Of a DNA stretch of 59,871 bases, positions 44,252-56,300 are shown in pieces. Below the pieces are notes generated by a model that was not told where the DNA came from, ran no database searches, and saw nothing but the letters and a program-made list of their open reading frames with translations. A program made the position numbers and the translations under genes. Position 1 is the first letter of the stretch; every line of letters begins with the position of its first letter. This DNA comes from Theodoxus fluviatilis (taxonomy: Eukaryota; Mollusca; Gastropoda; Cycloneritida; Neritidae): the NCBI GenBank assembly GCA_034096865.1, contig JAWQFJ010001233.1, positions 1 to 59,871 on the forward strand, read 5' to 3'.

Positions 44252-44389
44252 TTGAACAGTTCCAGCCATACATTACCCTTGCACTTTATTCCAAGAAGTG
44301 TTTCCCCTGTGCATTTCTCCTATAAGAACATTATACTATTTATAGGAAGACATTTTTTAGAATGCCACATCCATCCCCAATAACATCCA

Positions 44390-44574
44390 TGATGGACAGA
44401 TGGAGTTTTACGGCCTATCAGCCTTTGTAGGCTATGTACGGCCATTGGGCACAATGATCACTAGAATAGTTCAGGTAAGTGCAAATCACGTCAAGATGTC
44501 CCTGGTTATTCACCTCTTACAAATTGTGTGGGGACTCAGTGGGTATATTCTCACATCAACCCATGGGGGGCCAT
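44390..44574 (+). repeat. SINE-like repeat, copy 5
   Basis: Short ATGGACAGATGG head, then GAGTTTTACGGCCTATCAGC, body and the end CAACCCATGGGGGG. Confidence 0.88.
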
Positions 44575-45756
44575 CTAAGATGGCTTTCTAGTTAAGTTGC
44601 AGCAGAAGGCACCGTAGGAACAAAATTGCTCATCTTAGACAATTTTCACATCTATGAAACTAAATTCTTCAGCTATCAAGTGTTCCTTGAGGCCCATATC
44701 ACCGCATGATTAGTCACTGGAAGAGTTAAGAACTTCTGGCAGCACAACAACAACAACAGTGAACAGAGGCAACTGGGGTTACGAGGTTAAACAAAGAAGG
44801 GAAAAAGGGAAAGCAGCAACAACTACAATGCAACAGCAACACAGATACCATGTTCAAAGGAAATGGTTGGAAGCAGGACGAGGGGTTCTATGTTTTCTGG
44901 AAGAAAAGCAACAAGAGGACTGAGAGTGGCATTATTTACATGCAGAAGTCACCCCTTTCCCATTCCTGAGCCAATTTCCATGAAATTGCCAAGATTCTCC
45001 ACCAAGGCATCCAACCACACAAGATGACCAAACGACTTGTTACTGACTGAGGGTCATCATGCAGGGTTATCATGAATAGACCCAGACTCCAGGACAAATA
45101 ATTTATCAAAATTACCATCACAAAATGTTGGTCTTGGCTGTCAAATTGTCTAGCAAAGCTGTCAACATGACCAAAACTTGACACTAATGTTTACACATCA
45201 TGACGTGTGTTCCATGAGCAGCCAAATCATTTCCGAGGAAATGGGAAGTTTTGACATCATCTAGGGCTAAAAGTTCCATCATCACCCATCAGACCAAACA
45301 TTCAGCCATTAACCAGATTCCACACGAAAACATAGTTGACCATGGCAGTCTGAGGGCTCACACATTGCTGCATTAGTGGTCACCCTGAAGCATGACTACC
45401 TCCCTGCTTCCAGTCACAGCAAACTCACTCAGGTAGAATAGTGTACCAAACAAGTCTGGCAGAACATACAGTATTCACTAAGCAAAGTTTCCTATGTGTA
45501 GCTGAATTTGGAAATGTGAGAAGTCTGTCTGAAGATCAACTTGGGGATAAATAATCCATTTAGCTTCTCTCTTCTGCCGAAGAGCATCATAAGCACATAA
45601 CTAGTCCCAATGGCTCATCGTCAGTCAAAAAGCAAAACTTGTCCACAACCAAATACAAATGCTTTCTGAGTCAATAAACTTGTATTTCAGAAAGTTTCTG
45701 ATGGATTTGGAGAAGTGAAAGTATTCAAACCATCAATATGGACCAGCATGGTTTAG
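44575..45756. other. OPA1 intron, nothing recognised
   Basis: No coding signal or repeat supported. Confidence 0.5.
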
Positions 45757-45971
45757 TTCATTGACTGACTGACTGACTGACTGACTGACTGACTGACTGA
45801 CTGATTGTTTGATTGATAGATGGATGGAAGAGATTTTTAGCCTACCAGTCATGAAAATCATTAGAACAGGTTAGAGAAAGTGCAAAAAAAGTCACAATTT
45901 CCCTATTTGCCTCTTACAAATAGAGTTGGGAGACTTGGTGGGTCCACTCTTACCCCTAACACGAAGGGGGT
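45757..45971 (+). repeat. SINE-like repeat, copy 6, with (CTGA)n head
   Basis: About ten GACT/CTGA units, then GATTGATAGATGGATGG. The body has an internal deletion after AGCCTACCAG and ends ACCCCTAACACGAAGGGGG. Confidence 0.82.
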
Positions 45972-46449
45972 GTCGCCATTTTTACCAAGGTTACCGAGAA
46001 CCAGTCCCATTAGTGCTTGCCACTGAAATTTCCTTGAATGCTACAGGGTTCAACAAGCATTCCATAAGCATGCATACAGCTGGCTCACAGGAATTATTGT
46101 GCATGGAAAATGTATGGCTGATGATGGAAACAAGCATGGAGATGGCAGTGGGAGATAGAGTCTTCTTCTTTGTACACAACCATCGCTGATCCTATAAAGT
46201 TTCATCCTTGTAGTTTGGTAGGGGGCCAAAATTTGTAATGTGCATTTTTCAGTGATTGTGTTATATAACAAGAACTAGTCAATCTAGAACAATAAAAATT
46301 GGTGTGAATTATCCTTGTTATGTGTTTGTATTGTGTGCAAAGTTTCATTAAGCTAGCTAAAACAGTTGCTGAGCAATTTTTTTCTTCTTCTGATACCACC
46401 GTTTTCTACGCCATGTGCCCCCTTAATCTATCCCTTGCAAATGATCATT

Positions 46450-46805
46450 TTAAGAAATTTAAACTAATTTCTATGTTTTCTTGACATACTTACCAGTAGA
46501 CAACTCATAGGTATATGACCTTTCACCTCGAAAAAAGATTTGCATAAATCTTCCCCACCCACGTGGCCACCCCATAAGCCAATGAAGTGGCTTCATCCAT
46601 AGCGTCATAGCCAGTGAAAGGGAGGCAACTCTCACCATTTCCCGCGCATGCGCTCAGATACCAGGGATCTGGCCACGTGGCCTCACTTTCGACAACACAC
46701 CGAGACTGGTGAAGATGCACAAAAATGGGGAGGAGGGTGGGAAAAATAATGTTGTCTACTGGTAAGTATGTCAAGAAAACATAGAAATTAGTTTAAATTT
46801 CTTAA
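46450..46805. mobile_element. Hairpin MITE with perfect 55-bp inverted repeats
   Basis: 46450-46504 and 46751-46805 are exact reverse complements, each edged by TTAA. The interior (46510-46691) is the reverse complement of 51075-51250 in the adjoining large element. This is therefore a short derivative of the same family lying directly next to it. Confidence 0.85.
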
Positions 46806-47569
46806 AGTTTTCTATCCATACTGACCAGTAGACAACTCATAGGTATGATTACCCCAGCGGGAGGCGGGTGTGCATCCACGCAACAGAACGGACGACTAAT
46901 CACCACTCAAAGGCGAACAGCCGAACCCGCCACAACCAACTTGTTGACGCCAAAGGTGTCATCCAGACGACGGACGCGAACGTCACGCAGTTAGTGATGC
47001 GTGAAAACGCAGTCACTGCGCCAGAACGCCGCCCTCATGAGATGAGCCAGCGATACATTCTTGGCAAAAGCCACAGAGGTCGCCACTTGCGAATCCCATG
47101 AGTCCTGGAAGCACCAACCGAAGGCAGCCGGTTCGCATTCCTATACGCCTCCGTGATCAAAAGACGAATCCAGGAGGAAAAGGAAGTCTTCGATATCCGC
47201 CGTGACCAATTTTCAAGGGAAGAAAAAAGCCTACGTCGGCGAAAACGACGAGACTGAGTCCTGGCCAAGTAAACTTCAGTGCACGGACCGGACAGTTGAC
47301 ACAATCAGGCTCGTACGGATCGACGATAGAGTAGAGACTCTTAATCTCAATACTCTGACAGTCGGAAAGAGCACTCTGATTCTTGCAACGAAACTCCGGA
47401 ACGAAAGAAAGAAGGAGCATCACGCGAAGAAAAGCCAGCGCACCTAGCCAAAGCTAGAGACAATAATTGAACCTAACCGGACTGAAAACCGGTGGAACAA
47501 TACATGTGAAGTGCACAAACGGAGAATGAACAGAAATCGAAAAAACGCCAAGTGCCGTAAGATTTCTGA

Positions 47570-50330
47570 AAACCCCGATGTTCGTAGACCCCGCCTGTAC
47601 TGCGATCTGTCGATCGAACAGGCGATCGCCGAGAAAACAACGCAGCATGTTGATCCGACCGCAAGGGCAAAACACTGCGTTCGTCAGCAACACCTGGCTG
47701 AAACCGATTCCCGGAAGGGACGAACTGGACAAAAAACAGACTCAAAGGAAAGATCACGATCTGTAATCGATCCGTCGATCCCCAGAGACCTGAGGCAGCA
47801 GCTGACTGACAAGAATGCAAGGCAGCATGCCGATCTGCCCGCCCGGGTCTTGCCTCCGTGCGGTAGATAGCAAGCCCTGCCTGTCCGCCGATCTTGTTGT
47901 GATTCCCGGCAGAAAGGATCACGAACTAGCGTGAGATTAGCCGATCGCCGGGAAATGAACGAAACAAGCTGCTCTGACTGCAAAGGCAACGTCACTGAGC
48001 GAACGTCAGCATCGCCTGCCGTGACGAAATTCCCGGCCGGAAAAAACACGATTCACGCGAACACCGGGAATACAAGGCAGCAGTTGATCGAACCGCAAGG
48101 AAAAAATCTCTGTGCGGCGTCAGCAATGCTCTGCCTGTACCACGGACGACCAGACCGAAGGAAAGATCACGATCTGATCACCTATCAGCCGATCCCCAGA
48201 GACCTGAGGCAATATTGCTGATCGAAAACGCATGGGCAAAACCGAGCGATCGTCAGCAACGCCTGCCCCAAGTCGAGAATCCTGCGCGAAACTCGCGACC
48301 GCCGAGAATTCAAGGCAGTCTGCCGATGGAATCGCGCGGAAAAACCCCAGCGCGAACATCAGCAATGCTCGACCCGTACAGTGACCCTGGTCCATACCTA
48401 CGTAACCTAGCTACCGTTCGATTGTGTCTGATTCCCGACAGGGATGATCACGATCGAGCGATAGATCAGGCAATCGAGGAAAAAACAAAGTACGAGCGCC
48501 GGAAGGCAGCCGGGCGGATTGCCATCGAAAACACTCAGAGTCCGCAGACCTATGTGAGCGACGAGCAGAAACCCGTACCGGACTGAGCGATCGCGAATCA
48601 GAGTCTGACAAATCACTAAGGAGATAGTGTCGAGACTCAACGCGCCGCCAAAGCAGAGATTCCCGAGAAGCATGAACGGGAGCATCAGAGTCAAAGAGAA
48701 GATCGCGATCTGACATGCGATCGACCGATCCCCCTAGAGCTGAGACAGTATGCTGATCGAAACGCAAATCCCAGCGATCGTCAGGTACGTATCGCCGAGG
48801 GCGAGAATCTCGCGCAAAATCACGTGATCGCTGAGACGCCAAGGACGCAGGCTGATCAAACCGTCCGGGAAAAAACCTCGGAGCGATCAACAGCACCGCG
48901 CGTCCTGTAAAAGGACCCCTGCCCAACACCATCTATTGCTCGATCGTGTCGAAATTCCCGACAAGGACGATCACGATCGAGCAATAGACCAGGCAATCGT
49001 CGTGAAAACAAGCGAGGACGCTGATCAGACCGCAAAGGCAAAACCTCTGCGCGGTCGACAGCAACACCCCTCCGGTCGCGCTGATCGCCACGATCCACTG
49101 ATCGAGGGACAGAACGCCCGTAAGACAAAGCAGCCTGCTGATCGAACCAACCGGGCAAAGACGCCGTGGAATCGATGGCAACGCTCTGCCTGTCACGATG
49201 TGCGGAACGATCGGCGGATCGTCCGACAGCCAAGGCAGCATGTTGATCGAACCAGACGGGCATAGCCTCTGTGCGGTCGATCGCAACGCATCGCCTATAT
49301 CTGGACCCTCTCCCAGCACGATCGATTGAACGATCCTCTGATCGCCAGTGACCCAAGGCAGCGTGCTGATGGGATCGTGCGGCCGAAGCCTCGCGTTGAT
49401 CGATAGCAACGTCGTGCCGATATCGCGACGCGTGTCGGATAAGATCGATTGGACGACCCGGAGAAGGCCAGGAAACCGAGGCAACCTGCGGAGCAGATCG
49501 CAAGGTTAGAGCCCCCGTGCGATCGAGAGCCGTGGACGGAAACGATCGGCTGAACGTCCGAACCCAAGGCATCTGATCGCCAGTGACCCAAGGCAGCGTG
49601 CTGATCGAATCGTGCGGCCGAAGCCTCGCTTTGATCGATAGCAACGCTTTGCCGAGATCGCGACTGTGTCGGATATGATCGACTGGGCGACCATGAGAAG
49701 GCCAGGAAGCCGAGGACGGAACGATCGGCTGATCGTCCGAACCAAGGCAGCATGCGGATCGAACCAGACGGGCAGAGCCTCCGTGCGGTCGATCGCAACA
49801 CACGTATCCCGACCCCTTCCCATCACGATCGATCAAGTGATCATCGGATGGCCAGTAACCCAAGGCAGCGTGCTGAACGGATCGTGCGGCCGCAGCCTAG
49901 CGTTGATCGATAGCGACGCTCTGCCTATATCGCGACGCGTGTCGGATAGGATAGACTGGACGATGAACGGAACGATTGGCTGATCGTCCGAAAACGAAGG
50001 CAGCATGCGGATCGAACCAGACGGGCAGAGCCTCCGTGCGGTCGATCGCAACACATCGCCCGTATCCCGACCCCCTCCCATCACGATCGATCAAGTGATC
50101 ATCGGATCGCCAGTAACCCAAGGCAGCGTGCTGAACGAAACGTGCGGCCGCAGCCTAGCGTCGATCGATAGCAACGTTTTGCCTATATCACGACGCGTGT
50201 CGGATATGATCTACTGGGCGACCATGGGAAGGCCAGGAAACCGAGGCCACATGCGGATCAGATCGCACGGCAGAGCTCCCGTGCGATCGATAGCTGCGCC
50301 TATCCCACCGAGGGACTCGTCACCGGCGCG
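47570..50330. repeat. Satellite array, monomer about 123 bp, 20 or more copies
   Basis: The marker AAGGCAGC-TG-TGATCGAACC followed by GTGCG-TCGATCGCAACG recurs near 47641, 47821, 48071, 48311, 49015, 49130, 49232, 49355, 49587, 49743, 49866, 49998, 50122 and 50245. The spacing is about 123-132 bp in the right half. Right-half monomers are more alike, forming roughly 250-bp higher-order units; left-half ones are more diverged. It is CG-rich with many CGATCG palindromes. Long frames on the minus strand (for example 48856-49863) follow from the repeat. Confidence 0.85.
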
Positions 50331-50623
50331 ACTTACCTCCGAAGGAGAAACCGAACGGTGCGAAGCCACACTCTGGGAAGCTGAAAGAAAGGCAGCCGCA
50401 GACAAATTCACCAAACATGCAGCAGCCGCCTGGGGACCCAGAACTGGCTCCGAAAACTCCGCCGGAGCCAGCCGCCCTAGACAGAGTGTCCGATAAGGAA
50501 GAGATGTCGAGAGAAGGAACTTTTGCCGACACCTCCACCCCCATACACGCTGAGGAAGAGGCCGAACGAGTTAACTCGAACCCGACCTCGACCTCTTACC
50601 TGTTGAAGAGGAAGGAGGAATAG
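50330..50623 (+). pseudogene. Possible coding remnant in the element's right part
   Basis: Two adjacent frames look more protein-like than the array: SEGETERCEATLWEAERKAA and following residues (to 50496), and QQPPGDPELAPKTPPEPAAL running on to a KRKEE stop at 50623. They are charged and Pro/Glu-rich with no known domain. This could be the end of a lost transposase or Gag-like frame with a frameshift, or chance. Confidence 0.25.
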
Positions 50624-51297
50624 ACAAACCACCCTTCCCCTTCGAAACAGAGCCGCGCTCGCGTACCCGCACTTCCTCCGTACCCTGAAGCGGGTGCGGA
50701 AGGCGCGCCGCCATGATGCCAAAATGGCGAACAAAATGGCGGGCGGCCCAGCGTCAAAGCGACGCAAGCCGTAGCAAGAACGCGCACGCAGCACCACACG
50801 TTGCAACCAGCGAAACACGCCCACAACGTACCTAGCCGAAGCTAGCAACAACAGACAACAAATATAACTGAACCGAACCGTGCACTGAGGCAACCGGCGG
50901 GAACAGAATTTGAAGCAAAACGAATTAAACAGAAATTCGAAACAACGGCGAGGGCCGCAGAAGTATGTGTACTTCCCCACAGCCAACGTCGCCACGGCCG
51001 ACAGCAAATCCTAGAAAGTCCGCACACAAGTGAAGACTGGAGGAAAACCAAAGTACATCCATGCACTCCAGTCGAAAAGTCGAAAGTGAGGCCACGTGGC
51101 CAGATCCCTGGTATCTGAGCGCATGCGCGGGAAATGGTGAGAGTTGCCTCCCTTTCACTGGCTATGACGCTATGGATGAAGCCACTTCATTGGCTTATGG
51201 GGTGGCCACGTGGGTGGGGAAGATTTATGCAAATCTTTTTTCGAGGTGAAAGGTCATATACCTATGAGTTGTCTACTGGTCAGTATGGATAGAAAAC

Positions 51298-51774
51298 ATA
51301 GATCTTTGTACACGAAGCCAAGAGCAGTTATCTCCCTTGCACTGGTTGTATGAGATGCCGCGCTTTCGATCGACACCAAACATGAGAAGATTTGTTCAAT
51401 TTTCATATATATACGTTGCCAAGGCCCAAACATTGCCATTTTATGAGCAAAAATTGTGCAACAAAACTTTTGTAAGGGTGGGTCATCTGTTTTCTTGATG
51501 GTTTTTGCACAGAAACATGCTATTTTCAAGCTCAACCTTACTAGATTGGCATTGTTCAGAGTGCAAAAAAGAAAAAATCTCAAAATCGACCATGCAAGCC
51601 CAAATGATCAATTTTCACTGCCGCGTCTCCTTAAATAGGCACTGCGGAGAGAGAGCAAGAGACAGGGAGGGCAAGCAGAGGCTTGGAGAGAACCTTAAGC
51701 ACATGTCAAGAGGCGAAGGCACTGCGGAGAGAGCAAGTCGCCACTGACAAGGCGAAAGCTGGTGACAAGCTCAC
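51298..51774. other. OPA1 intron, nothing recognised
   Basis: No coding signal. AGGCACTGCGGAGAGAG occurs twice (about 51638 and 51717), a short direct repeat near the exon. Confidence 0.5.
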
Positions 51775-51874
51775 CATCCAGCATGGTGGAGCCCAAGTCG
51801 GTGCTGGGTTGGGAGGCCAGCCACTCGGACAGCTCCTCCATGCTGGGCAGCTGCAGCCGCGACTTGATCCACTC
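51775..51874 (-). CDS. OPA1: OPA1 exon: EWIKSRLQLPSMEEL
   Basis: 100 bp, acceptor TTCCTCCACAG, donor GTGAGC. Encodes EWIKSRLQLPSMEELSEWLA, then SQPSTDLGSTMLD and one base. It is in phase with the exons on both sides and lies in the poorly conserved stretch between the DQWK motif and the coiled coil. Confidence 0.78.
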
Positions 51875-52284
51875 CTGTGGAGGAACCACAGCATTCCATC
51901 TTCAATGGTCTGTGTCCAGCATAGCCCACATGCAGTGCTCTTCAGAAGTTCTAGCTATCAACACTAGTGTGATAAGAAACAAAACTCTTGCTGTTTGCTA
52001 CATTATCTTTCTCTGCCATTATTTCTACCATTCTTTCACCAATATTTTCAGACATTTATCACCCATGGTAATTACTTTCAACAGCATTTGCAATTATGAC
52101 AGAACTCAAAAAACAGAAATAAACAGATATCAGCATACTGGCAATTTTTTTATAAAAAGTAACACACATGTTCAAAATGTCTACCAAATCTTCAAACAAA
52201 TAAAATTCAAAGATAAACAACAATGGAAAGCACATTTAAGATGAATCGTTAGAGGTAAATAAAGGGAGGCAACTGATGCTTAAC

Positions 52285-52431
52285 TGCTTCTGGGAGGCTT
52301 TGCCTAATTTGGGAGGTAAGACTTTGCAGTCGAGCGGAGACTCTGGCCAGGGTGTCATTTTCAGGCAGGTAATCTCTCAGCCAGCTCAGGTCAGGGAGAT
52401 CTGGTATATACTGCTTCCACTGATCTATGGT
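52285..52431 (-). CDS. OPA1: OPA1 exon: IDQWKQYIPDL segment
   Basis: 147 bp, acceptor TGCTTGACAG. The donor is less certain: GTTAAG at 52284 gives the correct phase for the next exon. Encodes TIDQWKQYIPDLPDLSWLRD, then YLPENDTLARVSARLQSLTS and a short tail. It matches the TFDQWKDMIPDL motif just after the OPA1 transmembrane helix. The anchor and targeting exons upstream are not in view. Confidence 0.85.
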
Positions 52432-53335
52432 CTGTCAAGCAAGAGAAAAAGCAGGAGGATGCCAAAGGCCCATAATGAAGAACCAAATGGGAAACTTGTG
52501 TCATGAATGCATGCAGACATCAGCAAATGAAATACAGAATAATGACATTTTAAACATAAAGGCCAAGATTATGCCCAGGCACATGAAAAAAAAATCTAAT
52601 GAGTTACAATGAAGCAAAACTTGAGAAAATGTTTTTAAAGAAAATAAAAAATGCTACTATTAAGAGCAAGCCTTCTAGTATTGCTTCCACTCCCTGTCCT
52701 CTATAGAGAACCTTGCCCTGTCTGCATGAATCAGGCACACAGCATCTCCGGCATGGACAATCACTATGTCTCACCAAAAGCTGCAGAAATGAGTACATGG
52801 ACTCATATTCTGTACTTTTGCGACATTTGCTAAGTCAATACTCTGAACCACAAACAAATGCAAGGCATCCATGATCCAATGAACTGTCAAGTTACAAACT
52901 GCCCAAATAACTCAGGTATCACTGAAGATATAAGGTAAAGGTAAAGGTGCTCTTTTTATATTGTGACTTTTCCACCCACTGATGGATGCTCAGACCGCAC
53001 ACATTTACCCCCTGGGCATTCGGCTACCTCTTTTTATCATTCCAACACCATCTCCACTCCCCGGGGAGCATGCAACCAGGCTGCAGATGAACGCACCTAA
53101 GTTATCTTTCACAATTTTCCAACTCAGCCCTCACAGGTACCCATTTTACTCCTGGGTGGGGATTCACAACGTATATGCACTATAGAAAACGGGCTTCATA
53201 ACTCTTCAAATCATTCGCTTTTGGTCTGTAGGATGCCGAATTGAGAAGCAATCACATAAACAGAAGGAGGTCTGATGAGTGGAGTGGCTGTTTGGACAGG
53301 AGTTGAAGGGGGAGAAAGAATGGTTTGGGTTAGTG
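52432..53335. other. Probable OPA1 5' intron, nothing recognised
   Basis: I searched the minus strand for the transmembrane exon (GGGYTAKK-like) and did not find it. Confidence 0.5.
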
Positions 53336-53339
53336 GTGG

Positions 53340-56300
53340 GTGGAAGCGGTAGTGATATTGGCTGTGAGGATAGTGGTGGTGGTGGTAGCAGTGGTGGTGG
53401 TGTTGGCAACAGTAGTAGTGGTAGTATTAGTAGTGGTGGTGGTTGTATAGCAGTGGTGGTTGTAAAGCAGTGGTGGTGGTGATGGCAGTGGTGGTGACAG
53501 TAGTGGTGGTAGTGGTGGTGGTGATAGTGGTGACAGTCATGGAAATATAAATGATGGAAGCAGTAGTGGAGGTGGTGGCATCAGTGGTAGTAGTAGTGGT
53601 GGTGGTAGTGTCAGTGGTAGTGGTGGAAATGGTAATGATGGTGGTGGTAGTGCCAGTGGTAATGATGGTGGTGGTAGTGGTGGAAGTGTCAGTGGTGACA
53701 GTAGTGGTGGTAGTGTCAGTGGTAGTGGTGGAAATGGTAATGATGGTGGTGGTAGTGGTGGAAATGGTAATGATGGTGGTGGTAGTGGTGGAAATGGTAA
53801 TGATGGTGGTGGTAGTGGTGGTAGTGTCAGTGGTGACAGTAGTGGTGGTAGTGTCAGTGGTAGTGGTGGAAATGGTAATGATGGTGGTGGTAGTGGTGGA
53901 AGTGTCAGTGGTGACAGTAGTGGTGGTAGTGTCAGTGGTAGTGGTGGAAATGGTAATGATGGTGGTGGTAGTGGTGGAAATGGTAATGATGGTGGTGGTA
54001 GTGGTGGAAATGGTAATGATGGTGGAGGTAGTGGTGGAAATGGTAATGATGGTGGTGGTAGTGGTGGAAATGGTAATGATGGTGGTGGTAGTGTCAGTGG
54101 TAGTGGTGGAAATGGTAATGATGGTGGTGGAAGTGTCAGTGGTGACAGTAGTGGTGGTAGTGTCAGTGGTAGTGGTGGAAATGGTAATGATGGTGGTGGT
54201 AGTGGTGGAAATGGTAATGATGGTGGTGGTAGTGGTGGAAATGGTAATGATGGTGGTGGTAGTGGTGGTAGTGTCAGTGGTGACAGTAGTGGTGGTAGTG
54301 TCAGTGGTAGTGGTGGAAATGGTAATGATGGTGGTGGTAGTGGTGGAAATGGTAATGATGGTGGTGGTAGTGGTGGAAATGGTAATGATGGTGGTGGTAG
54401 TGGTGGTAGTGTCAGTGGTGACAGTAGTGGTGGTAGTGTCAGTGGTAGTGGTGGAAATGGTAATGATGGTGGTGGTAGTGGTGGAAGTGTCAGTGGTGAC
54501 AGTAGTGGTGGTAGTGTCAGTGGTAGTGGTGGAAATGGTAATGATGGTGGTGGTAGTGGTGGAAATGGTAATGATGGTGGTGGTAGTGGTGGAAATGGTA
54601 ATGATGGTGGAGGTAGTGGTGGAAGTGTCAGTGGTGACAGTAGTGGTGGTAGTGGTGGAAATGGTAATGATGGTGGTGGTAGTGGTGGAAATGGTAATGA
54701 TGGTGGTGGTAGTGGTGGAAATGGTAATGATGGTGGTGGTAGTGGTGGAAATGGTAATGATGGTGGTGGTAGTGGTGGAAATGGTAATGATGGTGGTGGT
54801 AGTGGTGGTAGTGTCAGTGGTAGTGGTGGAAATGGTAATGATGGTGGTGGTAGTGGTGGAAATGGTAATGATGGTGGTGGTAGTGGTGGAAATGGTAATG
54901 ATGGTGGAGGTAGTGGTGGAAGTGTCAGTGGTGACAGTAGTGGTGGTAGTGTCAGTGGTAGTGGTGGAAATGGTAATGATGGTGGTGGTAGTGGTGGAAA
55001 TGGTAATGATGGTGGTGGTAGTGGTGGAAGTGTCAGTGGTGACAGTAGTGGTGGTAGTGTCAGTGGTAGTGGTGGAAATGGTAATGATGGTGGTGGTAGT
55101 GTCAGTGGTAGTGGTGGAAATGGTAATGATGGTGGTGGTAGTGGTGGAAATGTCAGTGGTGACAGTAGTTGTGGAAGTGTCAGTGGTAGTGGTGGAAATG
55201 GTAATGATGGTGGTGGTAGTGGTGGAAATGTCAGTGGTGACAGTAGTGGTGGTAGTGTCAGTGGTAGTGGTGGAAATGGTAATGATGGTGGTGGTAGTGT
55301 CAGTGGTAGTGGTGGAAATGGTAATGATGGTGGAGGTAGTGTCAGTGGTAGTGGTGGAAATGGTAATGATGGTGGTGGTAGTGGTGGTAGTGGTGGAAAT
55401 GGTAATGATGGTGGTGGTAGTGGTGGAAGTGTCAGTGGTGACAGTAGTGGTGGTAGTGTCAGTGGTAGTGGTGGAAATGGTAATGATGGTGGTGGTAGTG
55501 GTGGAAATGGTAATGATGGTGGTGGTAGTGTCAGTGGTAGTGGTGGAAATGGTAATGATGGTGGAGGTAGTGTCAGTGGTAGTGGTGGAAATGGTAATGA
55601 TGGTGGTGGTAGTTGTGGAAGTGTCAGTGGTAGTGGTGGAAATGGTAATGATGGTGGTGGTAGTGGTGGAAGTGTCAGTGGTGACAGTAGTGGTGGTAGT
55701 GTCAGTGGTAGTGGTGGAAATGGTAATGATGGTGGTGGTAGTGGTGGTAGTGTCAGTGGTAGTGGTGGAAATGGTAATGATGGTGGTGGTAGTGGTGGAA
55801 ATGGTAATGATGGTGGAGGTAGTGGTGGAAGTGTCAGTGGTGACAGTAGTGGTGGTAGTGTCAGTGGTAGTGGTGGAAATGTCAGTGGTGACAGTAGTGG
55901 TGGTAGTGTCAGTGGTAGTGGTGGAAATGGTAATGATGGTGGAGGTAGTGGTGGAAGTGTCAGTGGTGACAGTAGTGGTGGTAGTGTCAGTGGTAGTGGT
56001 GGAAATGTCAGTGGTGACAGTAGTGGTGGTAGTGTCAGTGGTAGTGGTGGAAATGGTAATGATGGTGGTGGTAGTGTCAGTGGTAGTGGTGGAAATGGTA
56101 ATGATGGTGGTGGTAGTGGTGGAAATGGTAATGATGGTGGAGGTAGTGGTGGTAGTGTCAGTGGTAGTGGTGGAAATGGTAATGATGGTGGTGGTAGTGG
56201 TGGAAATGGTAATGATGGTGGTGGTAGTGGTGGAAGTGTCAGTGGTGACAGTAGTGGTGGTAGTGTCAGTGGTGACAGTAGTGGTGGAAGTGTCAGTGGT

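Larger units (their letters stand above)
46807..51297. mobile_element. 4.5-kb TIR element carrying an internal satellite array
   Basis: A 40-bp terminal repeat (GTTTTCTATCCATACTGACC and the following 20 bases) at 46807-46846 is exactly inverted at 51258-51297. Inside are a unique left part, a satellite of about 123-bp monomers (47570-50330), flanking repeats that resemble each other directly (about 47440-47560 and 50830-50970, both with CCTAGCC-AAGCTAG and AAACAGAAATTCGAAA-like phrases) and the right subterminal region. No transposase is recognised. The organisation recalls tandem-repeat-bearing non-autonomous elements known from bivalves. Confidence 0.72.

Noticed and set aside
48856..49863. 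335-codon minus-strand frame and several shorter overlapping ones
   Set aside because: They run through the 123-bp satellite. Repeated phrases in the translation mirror the monomer; no domain is present.
46523..51249. Same SEATWPDPWYLSACAGNGES-type peptide predicted at 46523-46774 and 51061-51249
   Set aside because: It is the shared subterminal region of the inverted-repeat elements read from both arms. The peptide has no domain and no conserved start.
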